Assembly: GCA_003250175.1 (NCBI GenBank)
Contig: QKHD01000297.1
Coordinates: 1 to 6,302 of the forward strand
Direction: 5' to 3'
From: Helicobacteraceae bacterium
Lineage (GTDB): Bacteria > Campylobacterota > Campylobacteria > Campylobacterales > SZUA-545
DNA length: 6,302 nt
Shown piece by piece: positions 1-5,515 of this stretch. Each line of letters starts with the position of its first letter. The first letter of the stretch is position 1. The notes beneath the pieces are model-generated. The model was given only the letters and a program-made list of their open reading frames with translations. It did no database searches and was not told the DNA's origin. The position numbers and the translations under genes are program-made.

Positions 1-1283
1 TGGATTTTAAGCCCCACGATTCCGTAGATAACGTGGGCACCCGCATCTTCCAGGGCCTTGGCCCATTTGAGGTTGTTCTGCTCGTCAAATCGGGCTTTGA
101 GTTCAACCACGGCGGTCACCTGCTTGCCCTCTTTGGCCGCTTCGATCAGCGCCTTGACGATGGGGGAGTTGCTGCCCACACGGTAGAGGGTTATCTTGAT
201 GGCCAATACATCCGGATCTTCCGTGGCCTCTTTGATAAAACGGACAACGGGATCAAAGCTCTCATAGGGAAGGAAGAGCATGACGTCCCGCTCTTCGATG
301 CTGCGCATGATGCTCTTGCTGCCATGGAACGGCGGCAGGGTTTTGGGGGTATAGGGCGGGTTGAGCAGGTGGGCGTAGTTTTTGTTGCCCACGACCTGCC
401 ACAGGGCGCCGTAGTTGAGCGGCGTGGTGTAGAAATAGACATCCGCCTCGTCCACTTTAAGGTGGGAGGTGAGGAAGTTGATCAGCTCCGTATCACTGGT
501 GGTGCGGGTCTCCAGACGGACAACCTCACCCTTGCGGCGAGAGCGCAGACCCTCTTCCAAAACGTCCATGAAGTCGTCGGCCTCTTCCTCTTCAATGACG
601 ATATCGGCGTTGCGGGTTACGCGGAAACTGGCACGACTCACCGGGGTGAAACCGGTGAACATATCCTTGGCGTGGGCATAGACGATGGATTCGACGGAGA
701 CAAAGGTTCCGGAGGTTTCGAAAAATCGCGGCAGCACGCGGGGAATCCGGATCAGACCGAAGCGGATATCGCCCGTGCCTTCTTCCTCCAGCTTGATCGC
801 CATGGCGAAGCTGAGGTTGTTAAAGTGGGGAAAAGGGTGCGTCGGGTTGACCGCGATGGGAATGATAACCGGGTAGAGGTGGGAGTAGAAGAAGTCGTCG
901 GCGGCCTTTTGCTCCTCTTTGGTCAGCTCTTCGTAGGTTTTGAAAGAGACAGATTCCTTTTCCAGTTCGCTCAGAATCTCGTTGTAAGTCTTTTCGACTT
1001 CAAGCAGTTCATCATGCAGGTAGCTCCGGATTTCAGTGAGCTGCTCGCGGGTGGTGAGGCCATCGGCGGAACTGGTGTTGAGGCCCGCTTTGTACATCTC
1101 TTTCAGACCTGCGACCCGGATCATGTAGAACTCGTCCAGGTTGGTGCCGTAGATGGCGATAAATTTGAGGCGCTCCAAAAGAGGGTGCTTGGTGTTTTTT
1201 GCCTCTTCCAAAACGCGGGTATTGAAACGAAGCCAGGAGAGCTCGCGGTTGATAAAATTCTCGGTTTTTTTCAGGATACTCAT
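1..1283 (-). CDS. ppk1: Polyphosphate kinase 1, N-terminal part (cut by window edge)
   Basis: PPK1 reversibly moves the gamma-phosphate of ATP onto inorganic polyphosphate through a phosphohistidine; it is linked to stress survival and energy storage. About 427 of the roughly 690 residues usual for the family are present. Visible signatures are NRELSWLRFNTRVLEEA (residues 12-28), GTNLDEF (46-52, Asn48 matching the ATP-contacting Asn of the E. coli enzyme), HPFPHFNNLS near residue 150, KITLYRVGSNSP (363-374, Arg368) and ELKARFDEQNN (394-404, Arg398). Arg368 and Arg398 keep the 30-residue spacing of E. coli Arg375 and Arg405. By the same spacing the catalytic His should be residue 428, and the last two coding bases in the window read CA, the start of a His codon. 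The rest of the catalytic C-terminal half is outside. The ATG at 1283 is chosen because an in-frame TAG lies four codons upstream; the ribosome site is weak (GAGA-rich). The gene is divergent from the next one. Confidence 0.97.
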   Translation of the reverse strand, partial: MSILKKTENFINRELSWLRFNTRVLEEAKNTKHPLLERLKFIAIYGTNLDEFYMIRVAGLKEMYKAGLNTSSADGLTTREQLTEIRSYLHDELLEVEKTYNEILSELEKESVSFKTYEELTKEEQKAADDFFYSHLYPVIIPIAVNPTHPFPHFNNLSFAMAIKLEEEGTGDIRFGLIRIPRVLPRFFETSGTFVSVESIVYAHAKDMFTGFTPVSRASFRVTRNADIVIEEEEADDFMDVLEEGLRSRRKGEVVRLETRTTSDTELINFLTSHLKVDEADVYFYTTPLNYGALWQVVGNKNYAHLLNPPYTPKTLPPFHGSKSIMRSIEERDVMLFLPYESFDPVVRFIKEATEDPDVLAIKITLYRVGSNSPIVKALIEAAKEGKQVTAVVELKARFDEQNNLKWAKALEDAGAHVIYGIVGLKI

Positions 1284-1314
1284 TCGTGTTTCTCTATCTC
1301 AATGATTTTTTTGT

Positions 1315-1320
1315 TATATT
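1315..1320 (+). promoter_or_regulatory. Candidate -10 promoter for the plus-strand operon
   Basis: TATATT lies just after a T-run at 1306-1312. The T-run resembles the AT-rich upstream stretch that replaces a -35 in many Campylobacterota promoters. The overlapping hexamer TATTAT at 1317-1322 is an alternative. Transcription would start near 1327, about 33 nt before the ATG at 1360, leaving room for the ribosome site AAGG at 1347-1350. It overlaps the candidate ppk1 -10 on the other strand. Confidence 0.4.
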
Positions 1321-1326
1321 ATCACA
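1318..1326 (-). promoter_or_regulatory. Candidate extended -10 promoter for ppk1
   Basis: On the minus strand this reads TGTGATAAT, an extended -10 (TGnTATAAT) with one mismatch. It would start transcription near 1311 and give a leader of about 28 nt before the ppk1 ATG. No good -35 hexamer lies at normal spacing, which is common for the housekeeping sigma factor of Campylobacterota, where the -35 is poorly conserved. The site is inferred from position and resemblance only. Confidence 0.4.
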
Positions 1327-1359
1327 ACCATTTCGTCTTCAATATTAAGGTAGTTTCTT

Positions 1360-1971
1360 ATGATCAAGCTGCAGTTTACCGGCCATCGGCCCTTTATCTC
1401 CCCTTCCGGCGTACGTTTTATCAAGGGAAAACCGGACAAATATGTCTACATTCCCAGCGCGGTCAAGTTATTTTTGCTTCTAAGCGACAAAAACAACTGG
1501 CACGGTAATAAACTAGCCTTCGACTACCCCAAGGAGATGCTGCACGATCAGCAGATGCTCGACGTTATCACCCAGAACGATCCCGCCATTATCGAGCGGG
1601 TTGAAAGTGAGCTCAAACGTTACGACAGCCGGGTCGATGCTCTGATTGAGCAGATTCAGAACTCACCCCAGTATGAAGAGCACGAACGCGACGCCTACAT
1701 TAAAAATATCGAGATGATGCGCCCGTACAAAACCCAGCGGGCCTGTAACAAGATTCTCTATCACCAACTGGTAAAACACATTGTGAAAGAGATCGCGGAC
1801 AAAGAGATCGCCGTACTGGACACACCGCCGACCAAGAGCTTTTACCACCTGATGGACTCCATCAAGGGTGACCTGGTCGGTCGACGCCTGGCCACCAACG
1901 TCAAGGTGACCTTGGAGCCAAACGGCCCCGTCGGTACCCTGCGCCTGACCACCAACCTCGGAACACTTTAA
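1360..1971 (+). CDS. Unrecognised 203-aa soluble protein, first gene of the operon
   Basis: I do not recognise this family. The protein has no signal peptide and no convincing membrane helix; the only hydrophobic run (IPSAVKLFLLL, residues 31-41) is too short and is followed by charged residues. A basic N-terminal part (3-36, with GHRPFISPSGVRFIKGKPDKYVYIP in two adjoining blocks 8-20 and 21-32) leads to a long, highly charged, probably helical middle (about 58-150) rich in Glu, Lys, Arg and Gln that could be partly coiled coil. The end (172-203) looks beta-rich, with LATNVKVTLEP and GTLRLTTNLGTL. There is one cysteine (129) and no catalytic motif that I can name. The ATG is supported by AAGG at 1347-1350, nine bases upstream. 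The stop is 21 nt before the next start, in the same frame, so the two genes are probably co-transcribed. A scaffold or regulatory partner of the next protein is possible but only a guess. Confidence 0.85.
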   Translation: MIKLQFTGHRPFISPSGVRFIKGKPDKYVYIPSAVKLFLLLSDKNNWHGNKLAFDYPKEMLHDQQMLDVITQNDPAIIERVESELKRYDSRVDALIEQIQNSPQYEEHERDAYIKNIEMMRPYKTQRACNKILYHQLVKHIVKEIADKEIAVLDTPPTKSFYHLMDSIKGDLVGRRLATNVKVTLEPNGPVGTLRLTTNLGTL

Positions 1972-1992
1972 AAACGGGAGCAAGCCAAGCGA

Positions 1993-2919
1993 ATGCACAT
2001 TAACGAAATTTCCCAATTTAACGAGTCGCGGGTTCAGATCCGCGCCTACCTGACCTACCTCTTACAGCGCAATATTCCCTCATCCCTCCCCAGCATCACC
2101 CTGGAAAACATCATGGCCGGCGTTAAAAGCATCCGGAAGGAAGCGGACTTCGTGGAAGCCCTCTATGTGCTTGATGCCAAGGGGAATCAGGTCAGTGACA
2201 CAATCTCGCCTTCCCGGGCTCTGCGCCGACACGACCGGGGGGTTAACCGATCTCACCGGGCTTATTACTACAATGCGGTACGCCAGAAGCGGGCGATCAT
2301 GACCGACCCGTATCCGTCACTGCTGACCAATAAACTAACCGTCAGTGCCTCCATGCCGGTCTACAACGAAAAACGCCAGCTGCAGTACATCGTGGTGATT
2401 GATGTGGCACTCAAAGACGTGGTCAAGATTCTCTATCCCAGTGTTATCGGCCGCACCTTTATTACCTTCAACAAGGTTATTTACGGGTTGATATCCTTGG
2501 TTCTTTTCGGGGTGGCCTTGCTGCTGCTCTTTAAAGGAACGGCCTCGCTCTTTGAGTATGGCAGCCATCCGGCGGATATTGATCTCAAGCATATCTTCGA
2601 ATCGACCATTCTATTAACCCTGGCGCTTGCCATATTCGACTTGGTCAAGACGATCTTTGAAGAGGAGGTTTTGGGCCGCTACAAACGGAGCACCAGCCTC
2701 CAGAACAAGACCATGGCCAAATTTATCGGCTCGATTATCATTGCCCTAGCCATTGAAGCGCTGATGCTGGTTTTCAAATCGGCGCTGACCGACCCGACCC
2801 AGCTGATCTATGCCATGTATATCGTCGGTGGCGTCGCCATCCTGATCGTCGCACTGGCCTTTTATATCCACCGGACCAATGTCAAAGAGGATGAAGAGAA
2901 CACAAAGGTTGAAGGGTGA
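1993..2919 (+). CDS. pglG: PglG-like membrane protein with cytoplasmic PDC/Cache-like domain
   Basis: The 308-aa protein has two parts. Residues 1-160 are soluble and look like a PDC/Cache sensor fold: EALYVLDAKGNQVSD (55-69), RAYYYNA (89-95), TDPYPS (104-109), TVSASMPVYNE (116-126) and YIVVIDVAL (132-140), the usual order of strands and ligand-side residues. Four hydrophobic helices follow, at about 162-180, 204-222, 244-262 and 271-292, with acidic residues inside two of them (Asp216, Glu255). Basic residues 229-232 and 293-298 suit cytoplasmic loops, giving N-in/C-in topology and placing the PDC part in the cytoplasm. There is no kinase, methyl-accepting or GGDEF output domain. In C. jejuni a membrane protein of similar length, PglG (Cj1119c), lies directly before cheY, prmA and ftsH; that context is the main reason for the name, and its function is unknown. 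The ATG is the first possible start after the upstream stop; GGGAG at 1976-1980 is 12 nt away, rather far. It overlaps hisH by 4 nt. Confidence 0.8.
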   Translation: MHINEISQFNESRVQIRAYLTYLLQRNIPSSLPSITLENIMAGVKSIRKEADFVEALYVLDAKGNQVSDTISPSRALRRHDRGVNRSHRAYYYNAVRQKRAIMTDPYPSLLTNKLTVSASMPVYNEKRQLQYIVVIDVALKDVVKILYPSVIGRTFITFNKVIYGLISLVLFGVALLLLFKGTASLFEYGSHPADIDLKHIFESTILLTLALAIFDLVKTIFEEEVLGRYKRSTSLQNKTMAKFIGSIIIALAIEALMLVFKSALTDPTQLIYAMYIVGGVAILIVALAFYIHRTNVKEDEENTKVEG

Positions 2920-3530
2920 GTATCGGGATCATTGACTACAAAATGGGCAATATCGCGAGTCTTAGAAACTCCCTGACCAAAATCGGAGCAGTTGCCAAGG
3001 TGGTGAGTACTCCGGAGGAGATCAAAGCCTGCGACAAGCTGATTCTGCCCGGCGTCGGTGCCTTTAACGATGCGGCTGAACATCTGGCCGAAGGTGGCTT
3101 GGATGAGGCCATTAAAGCCTTTGCCCAAAGTGGCAACTACCTCTTTGGTGTCTGCCTGGGCATGCAGCTGCTCTTTGAAAAGAGCGAAGAGTCCCGGGGT
3201 GCTGTCGGCCTTTCCCTCATTCCCGGTGAAGTGGTGCATTTTCGCAACAACGACAAAAACCTCCATCTGAAAATCCCCCATATGGGCTGGAATCGTATGA
3301 GTCGTACGGATGATCCGATTTTTGCCGGACTTCCGGAGGCCTTTTACCTCTATTTTGTCCACTCCTATCACGCCAGTTGTGATTCACGCTACGTTATCGG
3401 AAGCGCTGATTACGGCGAGACCTTTACCGCCGCCGTGCGACGGGAAAATATCTACGGGTTGCAACCCCACCCGGAAAAAAGTCATGAGACGGGGTTGAAG
3501 ATTCTTAAAAATTTTGTGGAGCTACGATGA
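2916..3530 (+). CDS. hisH: Imidazole glycerol phosphate synthase, glutamine amidotransferase subunit HisH
   Basis: HisH hydrolyses glutamine and passes ammonia to HisF, which makes imidazole glycerol phosphate and AICAR in histidine biosynthesis. At 204 aa it has normal length and all class I amidotransferase landmarks: IGIIDYKMGN at the N-terminus, the oxyanion region LPGVGAF (44-50), the nucleophile Cys80 in FGVCLGMQLLFE, KIPHMGWN (119-126), YFVHSYH (146-152), and His185 and Glu187 of the triad in GLQPHPEKSH. The residue before the His-Pro-Glu is Pro rather than the frequent Phe, which I regard as a mild variant. The start is GTG, overlapping the upstream TGA by 4 nt (GTGA), with AAAGG at 2904-2908 seven bases upstream. 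It overlaps hisA by 4 nt, so translation of the three genes is probably coupled. Its partner hisF is not in the window, so it must lie elsewhere. A second-copy HisH used in another pathway cannot be excluded, but the adjoining hisA supports histidine synthesis. Confidence 0.97.
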   Translation: MSIGIIDYKMGNIASLRNSLTKIGAVAKVVSTPEEIKACDKLILPGVGAFNDAAEHLAEGGLDEAIKAFAQSGNYLFGVCLGMQLLFEKSEESRGAVGLSLIPGEVVHFRNNDKNLHLKIPHMGWNRMSRTDDPIFAGLPEAFYLYFVHSYHASCDSRYVIGSADYGETFTAAVRRENIYGLQPHPEKSHETGLKILKNFVELR

Positions 3531-4234
3531 CCATTTTTCCCGCGATCGATCTAAAAGACGGCCAGGCGGTACGCCTGACCAAAGGCCTTATGGAGAGTGC
3601 CAAAATCTACAGCAGCGAGCCGTATCAGCTGGCCAAGTTTTTTGAAGAGGCGGGCAGCGAATGGCTGCACGTGGTTGACCTCAACGGTGCCTTTGCGGGC
3701 GAGCCGAAAAATCTGGAACAGATCAAAAAAATCCGTGAAGCGACCAATCTGAAGATACAACTGGGCGGCGGTATCCGTGACGAAGCAACCATTCAGCGCT
3801 ACCTTGATCTGGGGATCAACCGCCTGATTCTGGGCTCTATCGCTGTGAAAGATCCGGAGTTTGTCAAAGCCATGGCAAAAAAATATCCCATCGCCGTGGG
3901 GATCGATGCCATCGACGGCTACGTGGCCGTGGAAGGCTGGGCCGAGACCAGCACCATGAAAGCAACCGATCTGGCCAAGGAGTTCGCCCATGCCGGTGTG
4001 GAAGCCATTATCTGCACCGATGTCGGCCGTGACGGTACACTTACGGGAGTAAATGTCGATTTTACCCTTGATATTGCCCGTGCAAGCGGAGTGGATACGA
4101 TTGCCAGCGGCGGGGTGAGTTCGCTGGAGGATATTAAACGGCTGCAGTCGGCGGGTGAGGTTTATGGGGTCATCATAGGAAAAGCTTATTATGAAGGTAA
4201 GCTGGATCTTAAAGAAGCTTTTAAACTCACTTAA
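3527..4234 (+). CDS. hisA: Phosphoribosylformimino-AICAR phosphate isomerase HisA
   Basis: HisA is a (beta/alpha)8-barrel enzyme that isomerises ProFAR to PRFAR, the substrate of the HisH/HisF synthase; HisH is encoded by the preceding gene. At 235 aa the length is typical. The catalytic acid/base pair is visible as Asp8 in FPAIDLKDGQAVRL and Asp127 in VGIDAIDG. Thr164 and Asp169 in CTDVGRDGTLTG also match known active-site positions of the Thermotoga enzyme. Phosphate-binding loops are LGGGIRD (79-85) and ASGGVSS near residue 193, with IIGKAYYEGK close to the C-terminus. LTKG after the first strand and the ETSTM loop fit HisA rather than its paralogue HisF. The ATG overlaps the hisH stop (ATGA), with GGAG at 3518-3521 five bases upstream. 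Nothing is missing or broken. A 59-nt gap without a hairpin separates it from cheY, so read-through is expected. Confidence 0.97.
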   Translation: MTIFPAIDLKDGQAVRLTKGLMESAKIYSSEPYQLAKFFEEAGSEWLHVVDLNGAFAGEPKNLEQIKKIREATNLKIQLGGGIRDEATIQRYLDLGINRLILGSIAVKDPEFVKAMAKKYPIAVGIDAIDGYVAVEGWAETSTMKATDLAKEFAHAGVEAIICTDVGRDGTLTGVNVDFTLDIARASGVDTIASGGVSSLEDIKRLQSAGEVYGVIIGKAYYEGKLDLKEAFKLT

Positions 4235-4242
4235 ACGATAAT

Positions 4243-4270
4243 TTCACAATTTAAGGTAAAAGCGGAAAAT
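4243..4270 (+). promoter_or_regulatory. Possible internal promoter before cheY
   Basis: In the only plus-strand gap longer than 25 nt after the operon start, TTCACA (4243-4248, one mismatch to TTGACA) and GAAAAT (4265-4270, two mismatches to TATAAT) are 16 nt apart. Transcription would begin near 4277, just before the cheY ribosome site. A promoter here would let cheY-prmA-ftsH be expressed separately from the his genes. The match is weak and could be chance in AT-rich sequence. Confidence 0.25.
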
Positions 4271-4280
4271 AGACGTTCAC

Positions 4281-4290
4281 AAAGGAGAGG
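4281..4290 (+). promoter_or_regulatory. Strong ribosome binding site deciding the TTG start of cheY
   Basis: AAAGGAGAGG contains a full GGAG core (4284-4287) six bases before the TTG at 4294. It is the strongest Shine-Dalgarno sequence in the window. It settles the start, because the conserved CheY N-terminus (KILVVDD) begins one codon after this TTG and the next in-frame Met is residue 12, inside the conserved domain. Confidence 0.85.
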
Positions 4291-4293
4291 GCT

Positions 4294-4671
4294 TTGAAAA
4301 TACTCGTAGTCGATGACAGTTCAACAATGAGACGGATCATCAAAAACACGCTCAACCGTCTGGGTTACAAAGATCTGTTTGAAGGCGAGCACGGCCTGGA
4401 AGCATGGGATGTGCTGCAAGCCAATCCGGACATCGACGTGCTCATTACCGACTGGAACATGCCCGAAATGAACGGACTGGAACTGGTAAAGAAAGTACGG
4501 GCCGAAGAAAAATACAAAGACATGCCCATCATCATGGTTACCACCGAAGGGGGAAAGACGGAAGTTATTACGGCGCTTAAAGCCGGCGTAAACAACTACA
4601 TCGTCAAACCCTTCACCCCACAAGTACTCAAAGAGAAACTGGGCGCCGTTCTCGGCGAAGAAAACGTATAA
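4294..4671 (+). CDS. cheY: Chemotaxis response regulator CheY
   Basis: This is a single-domain receiver of 125 aa with no output domain. Phosphorylated CheY binds the flagellar motor switch and changes the direction of rotation. All receiver residues are present: the metal-binding Asp7 and Asp8 in VVDDSSTMRR, the phosphorylation site Asp53 in LITDWNMPEMNG, the switch residues Thr83 (VTTEGGK) and Tyr102 (NNYIVKPF), and Lys105. Residue numbers coincide with those of H. pylori CheY1, and the sequence resembles it almost throughout, including VITALKAGVNNYIVKPFTP. No cheA, cheW or receptor gene is nearby; in Campylobacterota cheY is normally separate from cheA, so this is expected. The start is TTG with a very strong ribosome site. 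prmA begins 7 nt after the stop. The same order cheY-prmA-ftsH is found in H. pylori and C. jejuni. Confidence 0.97.
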   Translation: MKILVVDDSSTMRRIIKNTLNRLGYKDLFEGEHGLEAWDVLQANPDIDVLITDWNMPEMNGLELVKKVRAEEKYKDMPIIMVTTEGGKTEVITALKAGVNNYIVKPFTPQVLKEKLGAVLGEENV

Positions 4672-4678
4672 CCCCTGA

Positions 4679-5515
4679 ATGGATCGATACTATTACGAAC
4701 TGGTCGTCACCACGGCCGACGCGTACGTCGATCTGTTTGAAAGCCACCTTTTAGACCTTTCCGGCGAAGCGATTGAACGTCGGGAAGACCAACTAATCCT
4801 GCGCACCGAACACGATCCTGCCTCCTACGAAGAAGCCATCCGCCTCTATGCCGCATCACTCGAAGAGATTTTTGGGGAGCCGATCCCTGTAAAAATCACT
4901 AGTTTACGCCAAGCCAATGAAGACTGGATCCAGAAATACAAGGAGGGCTTTGTACCCTTTCAGTTGGGCCGTTTTTACATCCGTGCTACCTGGCATGACG
5001 CTGTGCCCGATACCGATGACATTGCCATTGATCCGGATCTGAGTTTCGGAACGGGGCACCATGCGACGACCCGTGTCTGTCTGCAGGCGATCGAAAAATA
5101 TGTAACACCTGGGATGCGCCTGCTGGATGTGGGCTGCGGCAGCGGAATTTTGAGTATCGCGGCGGCCCGAATGGGCGCAAAAGTTTCACTGTGTGATATC
5201 GAGGCCGACGCCATCCGGAATGCCACGGAAAACCTGGCTGCCAACGGGGTGGAGAGTGAAGCCATCTGGGAAGGTTCCATCCAGGATGCCGATGGTGATT
5301 ACGATGTAGTGGTGGCTAATATCGTAAGTGATATACTTATATACCTGAAAAAAGAGATTACGCAGCATACCAAACCCGGTGGGCTGGTGGTTCTTTCGGG
5401 GATTTTAGAAAAATACGAGACCAAAGTACAAAAGATGTACGCATCGCTTCACCTGATCGACCGGATTGTCGAAGGGGAGTGGGTAAGTCTCATCTATCGG
5501 AAAGAGGATATATGA
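4679..5515 (+). CDS. prmA: Ribosomal protein L11 methyltransferase PrmA
   Basis: PrmA is a cytoplasmic SAM-dependent methyltransferase that methylates amino groups of ribosomal protein L11. The 278 aa comprise an N-terminal substrate-recognition domain (about 1-70), a linker with NEDWIQKYKEGFVPFQLG (80-97), then the Rossmann-type catalytic domain. Diagnostic motifs are DPDLSFGTGHHATTR (118-132), the SAM loop LLDVGCGSGILSIAAARMGA (148-167), CDIEADAI (172-179, the acidic residue expected to hold the SAM ribose) and VANIVSDIL (212-220), the family's NI motif. The start ATG is seven bases after the cheY stop and has no visible Shine-Dalgarno sequence (the preceding bases are AACCCCTGA), so it is probably translated by ribosomes arriving from cheY. 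MDRYYYELVV agrees with the beginning expected for PrmA, so I keep this start. The stop overlaps the ftsH start by 4 nt. Confidence 0.96.
   Translation: MDRYYYELVVTTADAYVDLFESHLLDLSGEAIERREDQLILRTEHDPASYEEAIRLYAASLEEIFGEPIPVKITSLRQANEDWIQKYKEGFVPFQLGRFYIRATWHDAVPDTDDIAIDPDLSFGTGHHATTRVCLQAIEKYVTPGMRLLDVGCGSGILSIAAARMGAKVSLCDIEADAIRNATENLAANGVESEAIWEGSIQDADGDYDVVVANIVSDILIYLKKEITQHTKPGGLVVLSGILEKYETKVQKMYASLHLIDRIVEGEWVSLIYRKEDI

Noticed and set aside
1..1283. A truncated or broken ppk1
   Set aside because: The reading frame is intact to the window edge, and the final two bases fit the expected catalytic His codon, so the missing part is only outside the window.
33..1508. A 491-codon open frame on the plus strand covering nearly all of the visible ppk1 antisense and running into the next gene
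   Set aside because: The opposite strand encodes an unmistakable PPK1 with conserved motifs along its length. The plus frame shows no recognisable domain, and it crosses the AT-rich intergenic spacer and then the first 149 bases of the 203-aa gene in another frame. It is best explained as a codon-bias shadow.
1663..2016. Minus-strand open frame of 117 codons antisense to the 203-aa gene
   Set aside because: It is an antisense shadow without a ribosome site or recognisable domain. The plus-strand gene has a proper start signal and tight spacing to its neighbours.
2862..3371. Minus-strand open frame of 169 codons antisense to hisH
   Set aside because: It overlaps a complete hisH with an intact catalytic triad and shows no independent coding evidence.
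3470..3480. Loss of the hisH active site because Pro replaces the common Phe before His-Pro-Glu
   Set aside because: His185, Glu187 and Cys80 are all present. The neighbouring Pro is a variant next to the triad, not a loss of a catalytic residue.
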